Of a stretch of 64,000 nucleotides of DNA, positions 53,665-62,170 are shown in pieces. Within the stretch, counting starts at the first letter, position 1, and every line of letters begins with the position of its first letter. Source of the DNA: Gammaproteobacteria bacterium (GTDB taxonomy: Bacteria; Pseudomonadota; Gammaproteobacteria; Pseudomonadales; Ketobacteraceae); NCBI GenBank assembly GCA_013178375.1, contig JABLXQ010000026.1:50340-114339 (forward strand), read 5' to 3'. A model generated the notes under the pieces. It was given only the letters and a program-made list of their open reading frames with translations. It was not told where the DNA came from and did no database searches. Made by a program: the position numbers and the translations under genes.

Positions 53665-55119
53665 TCAGAATTTATTGAAAGCGTCCGCGTTCAGCCACAG
53701 GTGCACCATGATGCTGGCGATGTAACCCAGCGCCACTGCCGGTGTCCACTTCAGATGGCCGAGGAAGGTGTACGCGCCGCGCGCCTGCCCCATCAGGCCG
53801 ACGCCGGCGGCGGAGCCGATGGACAGCAGGCTGCCGCCCACACCGGCCGTCAGCGTCACCAGCAGCCAGTCGCCGTGCGACATTTCGGGCTGCATGTTGA
53901 GCACCGCGAACATCACCGGAATGTTGTCGATCACCGCAGACAGCACACCGATGAATACGTTGGCCTGCGTAGCGCTCCAGTTGGTGTAGAGCAGTTCCGA
54001 GAGCATGGCCAGATAGCCCATGAAACCCAGCCCGCCCACGCACATCACCACGCCGTAGAAAAACAGCAGCGTGTCCCACTCCGCCCGCGCAATCCGGCTG
54101 AACACATCGAACGGCACCACCGTACCCAGGCGTTCAATGGCGGCCTGGTCACCGCGCTGATCCGCTATGGCGCGTTTTCGCTCCAGCGATTTTGGCAGCG
54201 ACACCCGCAGGTAGTAGCCGAAGAACTGCAGATATCCCAGGCCTGTCATCATGCCCAGCACCGGTGGCAGGTGCAGCAGGGAATGGCATAGCACGGCGGT
54301 CACAATGGTGAGCAGGAACAGGATGACGATCCGGCGCGCTCCGCGTTTCATTTCCACGTTTTCAACGAGAGTGTGGGTATTGGGCGGGCGGTTCTTGATG
54401 AAGAAACTCATTATCAGCGCTGGCACCAGAAAATTCACGATGGACGGAATCAGCAGGTCAAAGAATTCACCGAATTTCACCACGCCAGCCTGCCACACCA
54501 TCAGGGTCGTGATATCGCCGAACGGACTGAAGGCGCCACCCGCGTTGGCGGCGACCACAATGTTGATACAACACAGATTGATGAAGCGGGCATCGCCTTC
54601 GCCCACTTTCAGCACCACGGCGCACATCAGCAGCGCGGTGGTAAGGTTGTCGGCCACGGGCGAAATCCAGAACGCCAGCCAGCCGGTGAGCCAGAACAGC
54701 GTGCGGAAACTGAAGCCCTTGCGCACCATCCAGGCCCGCAGCGCGTCGAAGATATTGCGTTCTTCCATGGCGTTGATGTACGTCATCGCCACCAGCAGGA
54801 ACAGCATCAGCTCGCTGAATTCCAGCAAGGTTTCGCGAAACGCATGCTCGGATTCCTTGGGCATGCCCTCCGCTACGTAGATTGCACCAATCAACCCCCA
54901 GATCAGACCCGCCGCCACCAGCACCGGCTTGGATTTGCGCAGGTGGATTTTCTCCTCGCTCATCACCAGCAGGTAAGCCAGCACAAAAATGGACAGTGCC
55001 ACGCCGCCCAGGGTGGAATCCGTCAAATTGATGGGGCCGGTACTGGCATAGGCCGACGTGCCGAACAGCAGTAGCACACCGAAAAACAGACAGGTCAGCA
55101 GAGATCTTGCAGAATTCAT
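53665..55119 (-). CDS. nhaD: Na+/H+ antiporter NhaD
   Basis: A 484-residue inner-membrane antiporter of the NhaD/ArsB-like ion-transporter superfamily. An N-terminal cleavable or anchor segment (LLTCLFFGVLLLFGTSAYA) precedes about 12 spans. Conserved stretches are SPVADNLTTALLMCAVVLKVG, NIVVAANAGGAFSPFGDITTLMVW, SAVIDNIPVMFAVLNM and GGSLLSIGSAAGVGLMGQARGAYTFLGHLKW, all characteristic of NhaD. It expels Na+ or Li+ in exchange for H+ and is common in marine bacteria. ATG 55119 has GGAG about 10 bases upstream; the open frame upstream of it lacks membrane-protein character. Confidence 0.92.
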   Translation of the reverse strand: MNSARSLLTCLFFGVLLLFGTSAYASTGPINLTDSTLGGVALSIFVLAYLLVMSEEKIHLRKSKPVLVAAGLIWGLIGAIYVAEGMPKESEHAFRETLLEFSELMLFLLVAMTYINAMEERNIFDALRAWMVRKGFSFRTLFWLTGWLAFWISPVADNLTTALLMCAVVLKVGEGDARFINLCCINIVVAANAGGAFSPFGDITTLMVWQAGVVKFGEFFDLLIPSIVNFLVPALIMSFFIKNRPPNTHTLVENVEMKRGARRIVILFLLTIVTAVLCHSLLHLPPVLGMMTGLGYLQFFGYYLRVSLPKSLERKRAIADQRGDQAAIERLGTVVPFDVFSRIARAEWDTLLFFYGVVMCVGGLGFMGYLAMLSELLYTNWSATQANVFIGVLSAVIDNIPVMFAVLNMQPEMSHGDWLLVTLTAGVGGSLLSIGSAAGVGLMGQARGAYTFLGHLKWTPAVALGYIASIMVHLWLNADAFNKF

Positions 55120-55233
55120 GGCGGATTCACTCCAACGGGATTCAGCAGCTTTTTCTTGTTGTGGCAGGACAGCTATCGAATGGATACTAGCACGGATTTC
55201 TGACCGCATCCGCCAGGGAGTTTGAGCCGTAAC

Positions 55234-56163
55234 ATGATCGAGATCATACGAATACGTGAACTGAAGCTGGAGCACGCTTCCCGTGTCGGGCGGTTGTCCC
55301 ATCTCAGCGCTGCCAGCGGACTGGTCTGCATTGGCGAGCAGGCCTATGTGGTCGCTGACGATGAACTGCACCTCGGTCTGTTTGACCTGGGCAGCGATGG
55401 ACCGGGGCGCCTGCTGCAACTGTTCCCGGGGGAGTTGCCGGACGACAACGCCGAACGCAAGGCGCTCAAGCCGGATCTGGAAACCCTTGCGCTGCTGCCG
55501 CCGATGCCTGGGTATTCGCACGGAGCGCTGCTGGCACTGGGTTCCGGTTCGAAGAAAAACCGCCGCAAAGGCGTGTTGCTGGCGTTGGGCGTGGGTGGCA
55601 CTCTCGGTGCCGCGCCGCAGCTGTTCGCGCTGGATGGTCTGTATCGCGCCCTTGAAGACAAGGTGGATGATCTGAATATCGAAGGCGCGTTCGTGAACGG
55701 GGATCAGCTGTTGCTGTTGCAGCGTGGCAACAAGAAAAGCCGGCGCAATGCGCTGATCACGGTGCCACTGGCGGAGATGATGCTGCTATTGCGCGACCCC
55801 GCTGCCGGTATCAGGATACGCAAGCGCGATATTGTTCAGTTTGATCTGGGAAAAATCGGGGACATCCCGCTGACCTTCACCGACGGCGCGCCACTGCCCA
55901 ATGGTGATTTCCTGTTTTCAGCGGTGGCGGAAAATACGGATGACAGTTACCGCGATGGAGTCTGCCTGGGCGCCGCCATCGGTATTGCAGCGCCGGATGG
56001 CGCAGTGAAATTCCTGCAACCCTTGCTGCAACCGTACAAGGTGGAAGGAATTTCAGGCCGCGTCAACGGCGACGACATCCAGTTACTGCTGGTTACCGAC
56101 GCTGATGATCCGGTGGTGCCGGCATCTCTGCTGTCGGCGCGGATCAGTGGTTATCCATTTTGA
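55234..56163 (+). CDS. DUF6929-like protein of unknown function
   Basis: A 309-residue cytoplasmic protein, beta-rich, beginning MIEIIRIRELKLEHASRVG. It contains repeated blade-like segments (LETLALLPPMPGYSHGALLALGSGS, DLNIEGAFVNGDQLLLLQRGNKK, PDGDFLFSAVAENTDD-like text), suggesting a beta-propeller. From memory this resembles DUF6929. The function is unknown. ATG 55234 is preferred to an upstream TTG that is too close to the GGGAG element. It is divergent from nhaD and overlaps the 3' end of the convergent nitronate monooxygenase gene by 20 bases. Confidence 0.75.
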   Translation: MIEIIRIRELKLEHASRVGRLSHLSAASGLVCIGEQAYVVADDELHLGLFDLGSDGPGRLLQLFPGELPDDNAERKALKPDLETLALLPPMPGYSHGALLALGSGSKKNRRKGVLLALGVGGTLGAAPQLFALDGLYRALEDKVDDLNIEGAFVNGDQLLLLQRGNKKSRRNALITVPLAEMMLLLRDPAAGIRIRKRDIVQFDLGKIGDIPLTFTDGAPLPNGDFLFSAVAENTDDSYRDGVCLGAAIGIAAPDGAVKFLQPLLQPYKVEGISGRVNGDDIQLLLVTDADDPVVPASLLSARISGYPF

Positions 56164-57253
56164 AGCCGGAATCACGTCGGCCCGTCATGATCTGCTCCGT
56201 CTCCGCAATCAGGGATTCCATCAGTGCTGTTGCGCTGCGCTGTGACAGCAGCGGCGTAGCCTGACTGGCATAGAGCGAACTGAACTCCGGATCGTGGCGT
56301 GCCGTGGCCGCTTTTTTCAGCTGCGCGGTAAACCAGCTTTGCAACGGGAACGGCAGGATCGTTTCCTGGTGCAGTTCCATCTCCGCAATGAAACGGTTGG
56401 GAATGAAGCGGGCGAGGCGGCCGGTGAACGCCCGCGACAAAACAGTCTGTTGCGCACGCGGGCTGAACAGCGTATCGCGATGGATCGGGCTGGCGCCGGA
56501 TTCGCTGCAGGCCAGAAACGCGGTGCCCAGTTGCACCGCCTGCGCTCCCAGCGTCAGCGCCGCCGCCACGCCGCGACCATCAACAATGCCTCCGGCGGCA
56601 ATCACCGGAATCGACACCCGGTCCGCCACCTGCGGTACTAGCGCGAACGTCCCCACCAGTGATTGTTCCGCCGGCTTCAGGAAGGCGACGCGATGGCCGC
56701 CTGCCTCAAACCCGGTGGCCAGTACCATGTCCACACCCGCGGCGGCAATCGCCACCGCTTCGTCCACTGTGGTGGCCGCGCCAATGGTCGCAATGTTGCG
56801 GCGCCGGCATTGCTCCAGAATGTCCGCCGACGGAATTCCAAACACGAAACTGAACACCGGCGGTGCTGCTTCCAGCAGGGCTTCGATTTGTTCCTCGTAA
56901 CGCTCGCTGACCCGCTGCGGCATTTCCGGCAGCGGCAGCTCCAGTTCGTCGAACCAGGGTTTGAAACGCTGCACGGCCTGGCTGAATTGTTCCGGTGTGA
57001 AAGCAAGACCACCCGGATCGTGATCCGAAATCCACAGATTCAGCGCAAAAGGGCGGGCAGTGGCGCCACGGATGTCGCGGGTGAGTTCGATGATCTGCGC
57101 CGGCGTCATGTAGTGCGCGCCGAACGAGCCAAGGCCGCCGCCATTGGATACGGCTGCCAGCAGGGGGATGCTGGACAGCCCGCCGCCGAACGGCCCCTGT
57201 ACGATGGGATAGGACACGCCCAGGCGACGGGTGAAGGTATTGGATTTCCACAT
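56144..57253 (-). CDS. Nitronate monooxygenase family protein
   Basis: A 369-residue FMN-dependent TIM-barrel enzyme. Family features: YPIVQGPFGGGLSSIPLLAAVSNGGGLGSFGAHYMTPAQI, FALNLWI, VFGIPSADILEQCRRRNIATIGAATTVDEA, TGFEAGGHRVAFL with the catalytic His, PVIAAGGIVDGRGVAAALTLGAQAVQLGTAFLA. These enzymes oxidise nitronates such as propionate-3-nitronate; some members are enoyl reductases or have other roles. It is divergent from an HxlR regulator across a 123-base gap holding a palindrome, so regulation by that protein is likely. Confidence 0.9.
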   Translation of the reverse strand: MWKSNTFTRRLGVSYPIVQGPFGGGLSSIPLLAAVSNGGGLGSFGAHYMTPAQIIELTRDIRGATARPFALNLWISDHDPGGLAFTPEQFSQAVQRFKPWFDELELPLPEMPQRVSERYEEQIEALLEAAPPVFSFVFGIPSADILEQCRRRNIATIGAATTVDEAVAIAAAGVDMVLATGFEAGGHRVAFLKPAEQSLVGTFALVPQVADRVSIPVIAAGGIVDGRGVAAALTLGAQAVQLGTAFLACSESGASPIHRDTLFSPRAQQTVLSRAFTGRLARFIPNRFIAEMELHQETILPFPLQSWFTAQLKKAATARHDPEFSSLYASQATPLLSQRSATALMESLIAETEQIMTGRRDSGFKMDNH

Positions 57254-57342
57254 GACGGTATTCCTTGTGCAACGTGATGTCGGGTGCGGGAAATTCTATG
57301 CGTGCCAGGCCGGGATGTCGTTGCCCCGGGCAGGATTCTGTG

Positions 57343-57358
57343 GTTACCATCCGGTAAC
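57343..57358. promoter_or_regulatory. Palindrome between nitronate monooxygenase and HxlR genes
   Basis: GTTACC, ATCC, GGTAAC: perfect 6-bp arms, centred about 27 bases before the hxlR-type ATG in the divergent region. A plausible HxlR operator, since HxlR dimers bind short dyads near their own and the adjacent gene. Confidence 0.5.
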
Positions 57359-57376
57359 TGATCCGAGTGCATTGCC

Positions 57377-57739
57377 ATGATTCCTCGCCGCAAAAATCGT
57401 GTTCCCGCGCCGCCGGACGCCTGTCCCCTTACCGCATGCATGGCCATCATCGGTGGTGCCTGGACGCCCAATATCATCTGGTACCTGAGCCAGGCGCCGC
57501 GCCGTTTCAGCGAACTGAAGTATGATCTGCAGGGAATATCCGCCAAGGTACTGGCAGAGCGCCTGAAACGCCTTGAGCAGGACGGTATTGTGCTGCGGGC
57601 CAGCGTAGCCACGTCGCCGCCCACGGTGGAATACCGGTTGTCGCCCCTGGGGCTGGAACTGAAACCGGCGATCGAGGCGATCGTCAGCGTGGGCGAGCGG
57701 CTGAAGCAAATGAAAGTGAACTCAGGAGTGGCAGTATGA
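57377..57739 (+). CDS. HxlR-family winged-helix regulator
   Basis: A 120-residue regulator: CPLTACMAIIGGAWTPNIIWYLSQAPRRFSELKYDLQGISAKVLAERLKRLEQDGIVLR is the HxlR fold, with the conserved Cys just before PLT that serves as a redox/electrophile sensor in relatives such as HypR and QorR. The wing reads SPPTVEYRLSPLGLELKP. No strong ribosome site precedes the ATG, so the message may be leaderless or weakly translated. It overlaps the next gene by ATGA. Confidence 0.9.
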   Translation: MIPRRKNRVPAPPDACPLTACMAIIGGAWTPNIIWYLSQAPRRFSELKYDLQGISAKVLAERLKRLEQDGIVLRASVATSPPTVEYRLSPLGLELKPAIEAIVSVGERLKQMKVNSGVAV

Positions 57740-58083
57740 GTGACGAACCAAAACTCACCGGCAGGGCAAAGACATTGTGGAACAAGCTGTCGGCGCGGGA
57801 AAAGCTGGCCTTCCTGCAGCGTTTTCGTGAACTGGATGCCGGCACCCTGTCGCAGGATGATGCGTGCCGCGAGCTGGAAGCCATTGTGGCGCAGTTTGCC
57901 CGCGAGCAGCGTTTCAGCGCCAACCGGCAGAAGAAGAACCTGTCGGGCATCGTTGATAGCGCCAGCGTCTGCTCGTTTTGCGGCAAGGGCTTTACCGACG
58001 CGGATGCGATGGTGAAGGCCAAGTCCGGCGCGGTGATCTGCAATCAGTGCCTGGAGAAATTCCGCGGTTCTGAACCGTCCTGA
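57736..58083 (+). CDS. ClpX-type C4 zinc-finger protein
   Basis: A 115-residue protein. The C-terminal 40 residues hold a treble-clef C4 zinc finger, VCSFCGKGF...GAVICNQCLEKF, very like the N-terminal zinc-binding domain of ClpX. The N-terminal 70 residues are helical and charged (ARAKTLWNKLSAREKLAFLQRFRELD). It lacks the AAA+ ATPase, so it is not ClpX; it might be an adaptor. It starts inside the HxlR stop (ATGA) and is followed by a strong terminator, forming a two-gene operon. Confidence 0.85.
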   Translation: MSDEPKLTGRAKTLWNKLSAREKLAFLQRFRELDAGTLSQDDACRELEAIVAQFAREQRFSANRQKKNLSGIVDSASVCSFCGKGFTDADAMVKAKSGAVICNQCLEKFRGSEPS

Positions 58084-58151
58084 GAAGTCGCGGCTGGCAG
58101 CGGGTCGTCACCGACGCGCTGTACACATATCTTTTACTGAACAGCGCCCAT

Positions 58152-58186
58152 AAAAAAACCGGCTGTGGCAACACAGCCGGTTTTTT
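58152..58186. terminator. Bidirectional Rho-independent terminator
   Basis: AAAAAACCGGCTGTG pairs with CACAGCCGGTTTTTT around GCAA, between convergent stop codons at 58083 and 58204. T-runs are present on both strands. Confidence 0.92.
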
Positions 58187-58203
58187 GTTGTGCCTGTGCG
58201 GGA

Positions 58204-60567
58204 TTATTCGACGATGGTTTCGAACTGCACCACCGGGCAACCCTGTTCACGCTTGAGCAGCATGGAACGGGCGCACACTTCAACCGTATGCACACCGGCC
58301 AGCAGGCGCGACAGCTTGATGGTTTCGCGGTACTTCCAGATGGACCAGCCACCGCCGTCCACCCGATACCGGTACTCCAGCAGACCGAGCGTTGGGTTCG
58401 GGTTGATGCCGTCCACATCGATAGTGACTTCGCCATTCGCAACCTTCACGGATGAGCTGGTCACCACACCAGTGGAGCTCACGCTTTCCTGCTGCACCGT
58501 GATGTCCCTGGCGCTGTAGTCCACCACCGAGGTGGGTGGTGTGGCGGCGGCGGTTGCTGCCAGCGGAACCAGATTGCCCGCCAGCGACAGGTTGTTGTTG
58601 CCGGTGCCGGCAATCCAGAACTGCTGCATGTGCAGGGTGTGGTTGTAGATGCGCGGCAGCGGTACCACTTTCAGCTTCTCGGCCAGACGCGGCATCACTT
58701 CCGGCATGAAGTAGTCCAGTGTGCCGTTGATGAAGGCGGGCGGAATCAGCAGCATGCCGTCGCTGGCAGTTTTCGAAATGTGGATAGTGGGCAGCTGTTC
58801 GATACCGATGCTCAGGTAACCGTCATCGGTGGTGTTGATATCGAACGGCACTTCCAGATCGAAAGTTACGCCGAACAGGGTGCGGTATTCGCCCCACTCG
58901 GGCTTGTACAGATCGAAGTACAGGTTCACGTCGGACCAGCCGAACTTGCCGGGTGCACCGTCCGTGCTGGGCATGAACAGGATGTACGGTGCACTGGCCG
59001 GTTCGATGCGCATGCCGATCTTGGCGCCTTCACCGAAGTCAGCGCCCTGCGCATACACCTGGATACCTTCCTGTGTGGCGTTCGGGTAGATCTCCGGACG
59101 GATTTCCATGGTGGTCACGCCGGCTTCATGGGCCGCCAGGAACGCCTGGTTGATCACGTTGGACGAGATGGACGCGCCAAAGTCGAACGGCTCGCCATCG
59201 GGTGTCAGGTGACCCATGGTAGGTGTGGAGCCTTCGACATAGAGCGAGCCCAGCGCGCCGGGAACGGCGGGGTTGGGTTCGGGGGCGTAGATGTGGGTGC
59301 CCAGATCTACGGTAATGCCGTTGTTGACACTGTCCAGCAGTTTTGGCAGGGCGCGGATATTCAATTTTTCTCCGTCATCCAATGTTACTAGTTGGAGCTT
59401 AATGGGGATGTCTTTGATAAAGTTAGAGATAAATGGAACTACCAGTTCGTCTACGAAGCCAAAGAACAGTGGTTTAAACAATGTAAAGAAACCATTAACA
59501 ATGGCGCTTGTGACAGAATCGATGAAACCTAGAACAGCTGGAGTGCTGTCAAACTTTAGCTCGATATAACTGTTCTGCAGCCACGTATCATTTAAATCTA
59601 CCTTCAAATCAGAATTCTTGATTGCTAGCGACAAATCAGTGGTAATGATTACGTTGTCTGTTAAATCGTTATCCGGTTTTTTCGGCTGATCCTTTATCAG
59701 TACGTGCAGGGTTGAGTCATAAGCTGTTATCAAACCAAAAAGAATCGTTCCTTTAATTCCAAGATCAAGCGTGAAATCATCCATGGCAATCAGTGCATCG
59801 ATTCGCTCATTATCTTTTACGTCCAAATTCACATCCAGTTTTTTGAAGTGCAGATCTTTGGGGGTCAAAGTAAGAGAAGCAATCCAAAGATTTAATTCGA
59901 TAGGATCAATAGATGCCAGAAACTCAGAAAGATCTTTGTCCGACAGCTCTTGTTCCAGTGCAGACGTCAGGAAGTTTAGACCGCCCTGATTCAACCGCGC
60001 TGAAATGCCCGTGAACTCAGTTTCACGATTCGCAAAATTCGTAGTACTTGAATGCCCAAAATTATCAGCCGCTACAAACGTGTGAGTGGACTGATTCCCA
60101 AACGGCACACTAAACCCATTCTTCGCATCCAGCGAAATTGCAACACCATCCAGGGTCACACTCGCAATGCCGCCTTTGTCTTCCACATAACCGGTGACGG
60201 TCTTGCCCTCATGGTCCGTATCCAGAATGCGGATCGACGGGCCTTCTGTGTCGTAGTAGAAGGTAATCTGTTTCACCATCTTGTTGCCGGTGACGCGGAA
60301 GAAGTTGCGGCCCGGGTAGACCACATCCGCCAGCTGCTCGCCGGTCGCGGTGGCGCCGGTGGTGCTTACGGTGAAACGGTCGGTGACGATGGTGGAGTTG
60401 AGCTGGATTTTCAGGTCGGTGGGAGCGCCGCCGGTGAACGTCAGCGTGAAAGCGGCAGGCTTGTCATCGTCGACGAAATTGCTGGTGGGTGCTGTTATGT
60501 TTACCTGCTTACAGGCGGTGAGCCCTAATACCGTAAGCAAAAACAACAGTGTTTTTATTGTTTTCAC
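58204..60567 (-). CDS. Large lipoprotein with a probable TULIP/BPI-like lipid-binding region
   Basis: A 787-residue lipoprotein from GTG 60567 (GGGG about 7 bases upstream): signal MKTIKTLLFLLTVLGLTAC with lipobox LTAC. Residues 25-160 look like two Ig-type beta domains (SNFVDDDKPAAFTLTFTGG; VTGYVEDKGGIASVTLDGVAI). Residues about 170-640 have the length and motifs of a TULIP fold; FDFGASISSNVINQAFLAAHEAGVTTMEI resembles the start of a BPI C-terminal half, and FGVTFDLEVPFDINT its amphipathic strands. The C-terminal 100 residues form another Ig-like domain. The DNA for residues about 170-405 (59350-60060) is clearly more AT-rich than the rest of the gene. An outer-membrane or periplasmic lipid-binding role is inferred, not shown. 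Confidence 0.7.
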   Translation of the reverse strand: MKTIKTLLFLLTVLGLTACKQVNITAPTSNFVDDDKPAAFTLTFTGGAPTDLKIQLNSTIVTDRFTVSTTGATATGEQLADVVYPGRNFFRVTGNKMVKQITFYYDTEGPSIRILDTDHEGKTVTGYVEDKGGIASVTLDGVAISLDAKNGFSVPFGNQSTHTFVAADNFGHSSTTNFANRETEFTGISARLNQGGLNFLTSALEQELSDKDLSEFLASIDPIELNLWIASLTLTPKDLHFKKLDVNLDVKDNERIDALIAMDDFTLDLGIKGTILFGLITAYDSTLHVLIKDQPKKPDNDLTDNVIITTDLSLAIKNSDLKVDLNDTWLQNSYIELKFDSTPAVLGFIDSVTSAIVNGFFTLFKPLFFGFVDELVVPFISNFIKDIPIKLQLVTLDDGEKLNIRALPKLLDSVNNGITVDLGTHIYAPEPNPAVPGALGSLYVEGSTPTMGHLTPDGEPFDFGASISSNVINQAFLAAHEAGVTTMEIRPEIYPNATQEGIQVYAQGADFGEGAKIGMRIEPASAPYILFMPSTDGAPGKFGWSDVNLYFDLYKPEWGEYRTLFGVTFDLEVPFDINTTDDGYLSIGIEQLPTIHISKTASDGMLLIPPAFINGTLDYFMPEVMPRLAEKLKVVPLPRIYNHTLHMQQFWIAGTGNNNLSLAGNLVPLAATAAATPPTSVVDYSARDITVQQESVSSTGVVTSSSVKVANGEVTIDVDGINPNPTLGLLEYRYRVDGGGWSIWKYRETIKLSRLLAGVHTVEVCARSMLLKREQGCPVVQFETIVE

Positions 60568-61012
60568 GTTGTGCCCCTTTGCGATGAACAAATTGTTGTT
60601 GTTTGAAAAATGGGGTACTGCAATTGCGACTTTGCAAAAAACTCCACAGCGCAAAAAGTCGGCGCCACTGTCCATGCTACTTAATTGACCAACACAGTAA
60701 AGTTAAATTTGTTTGCTGTTTACGACTGATTGGTTAATCAAGTGGCGGTTGCGGCGGCCAGGATGCGGATTGTCGTCTGACAGGGTCATGAGTGTAACGG
60801 TAGGTAACGCTGACGGCCGCCGTCAGGCGCCATAAACTAATTGCTGTAGGGATGGCTTGGCCAGCGGGGGCGTATTCCTTCTTCCCCCCGCTGAATCGTG
60901 CTACAAGGACTTTGCGGCAGTTAATCCGGCGTGGATGGTCTGGAGTGCCGGTGACGGTCGTAGTCTCGACAACGACGGTTCAAACAATAATAAACGTAGA
61001 AGGAGCTGCAAC
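60568..61012. other. Divergent intergenic region between the lipoprotein and the CFI-box protein
   Basis: 445 bases without a supported gene. AT-rich near the lipoprotein start, more GC-rich afterwards. It contains a short inverted repeat, CTGACGG, CCG, CCGTCAG (60810-60826), and a repeated GTAACG (60795-60809). It must hold promoters for both flanking genes, but no convincing -35/-10 pair was identified. The AAGGAG of the next gene is at its end. Confidence 0.5.
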
Positions 61013-61747
61013 ATGAACACAGGAACTGGCTATATCAATGCTGTCATCGGTGACTTGAGCGCCGTGCGGGCGGGCATTCCGGTGCACCGGCTGGGTGAGC
61101 GGGCGCGTATCCGGCACCACCTGCAATTCGTGCGCGATTACCTGGCGGACAGTGCGCCGCGTGATCTGACTACATCGCAGCGCCGCAACCGGCGGCAGGT
61201 GTTGTCGGTGCTGCAAACCTATATCGACCAGGGCGTTTTTCCCGAACATGATGATCTGACGGTGCAGCAGCGTCTGCCGCGTTTCATCGATCAGCGTGGC
61301 GTGCATTGCGCAGTGGGGCACCTGGCGCGGGAAACCGGTGATGAGCGCTGGGGCGAGCAGATCAATGCGCGCTTCGAATATGCTTTTGTACCGCAGATCG
61401 ACAGTCCGGATCTCATGGACTGGGCGCAGGTGAATGGTTTGAGCGTGAGGGATTGCGCGTTGATTCAGCCAACGTATTTTCCGCCCGACTGGCCCTTGTC
61501 CGAATGTCCGATGATGTTTCTGGCCAGGAACACGTCGCTGGAATCCCGGCTCGATATTGTGCGTGAATTTCGCGATACGCAATTGATTCAGGCATCGGGC
61601 GGACGCTGGGCGGTGAAGTATTATTACCAGACCGGTCCGCTGGTGGTGAAATTTCTGCACGCGCACCGGTGGAGTCAGTTGCCGGCGCGTAAATTCCTGG
61701 CTGCGCTGATCGATATTCTTGAAGCGCGTATTGCCGGGCAGCACTGA
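61013..61747 (+). CDS. Protein with CAVG-motif domain and C-terminal CFI-box-like domain
   Basis: A 244-residue protein without a signal peptide. The middle has LPRFIDQRGVHCAVGHLARETGDERWGEQIN followed by LMDWAQVNGLSVRDCALIQPTYF, a pattern I recall from uncharacterised proteins (F-D-x-x-G-x-x-C-A-V), often secreted. The C-terminal 70 residues, CPMMFLARNTSLESRLDIVREFRDTQLI...GRWAVKYYYQTGPLVVKFL, match the CFI-box pattern (normally CFIATAAYG, then LRxFRD and YYxxxP), but the CFIATA start is altered to CPMMFLARN. AAGGAG lies 7 bases before ATG 61013. The function is unknown. Confidence 0.7.
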   Translation: MNTGTGYINAVIGDLSAVRAGIPVHRLGERARIRHHLQFVRDYLADSAPRDLTTSQRRNRRQVLSVLQTYIDQGVFPEHDDLTVQQRLPRFIDQRGVHCAVGHLARETGDERWGEQINARFEYAFVPQIDSPDLMDWAQVNGLSVRDCALIQPTYFPPDWPLSECPMMFLARNTSLESRLDIVREFRDTQLIQASGGRWAVKYYYQTGPLVVKFLHAHRWSQLPARKFLAALIDILEARIAGQH

Positions 61748-61857
61748 ACGGTGGTGCGGGGTTCGTCCAATGTGTGTGGACGGACCCTGTCTGCATTCTG
61801 TGCCGGCCGATGAAGTGTCCGGCTTAAAAAGCGATGGTCATGAAGGAGGAGCGCGAC

Positions 61858-62169
61858 ATGTTGCGAAAACCAGGTTGCAGGGAAATCCTGATGCTGCTGG
61901 CACTGTCACCGGTTGCGGCGCTGGCCGACGAAATCTGCCCGGACCCGGTGGCGTTCATCGCCGATGGCTGGCAGCACGAAACGGTGCAGGATGCGATGGA
62001 CGATTACCTGCGCGACCATCGCATGCGGGCCAACTGGGGCCAGGAGCCGGTGCCACCGGACGCGGTCGGTCGTGATTATTACGAGTGGCTGTGGATCAGC
62101 GAGTTTGGCGCAAAAATGAAAAATGAACTGGTGCAGCGTTTCTGCGGCGCCACTCCTGTCGAGGAATGA
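61858..62169 (+). CDS. Small secreted protein of unknown function
   Basis: A 103-residue protein: signal peptide (REILMLLALSPVAALA), then a mature part of about 80 residues with two Cys (EICPDP and QRFCGA) that could form a disulfide, and many aromatic and acidic residues (DGWQHETVQDAMDDYLRDHRMRANWGQEPVPPD). ATG 61858 was chosen because GGAGG lies 8 bases upstream; ATGs at 61834 and 61840 would lengthen the N-terminus without support. No family recognised. It follows the CFI-box gene by 110 bases and may share its transcript. Confidence 0.65.
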   Translation: MLRKPGCREILMLLALSPVAALADEICPDPVAFIADGWQHETVQDAMDDYLRDHRMRANWGQEPVPPDAVGRDYYEWLWISEFGAKMKNELVQRFCGATPVEE

Positions 62170-62170
62170 T

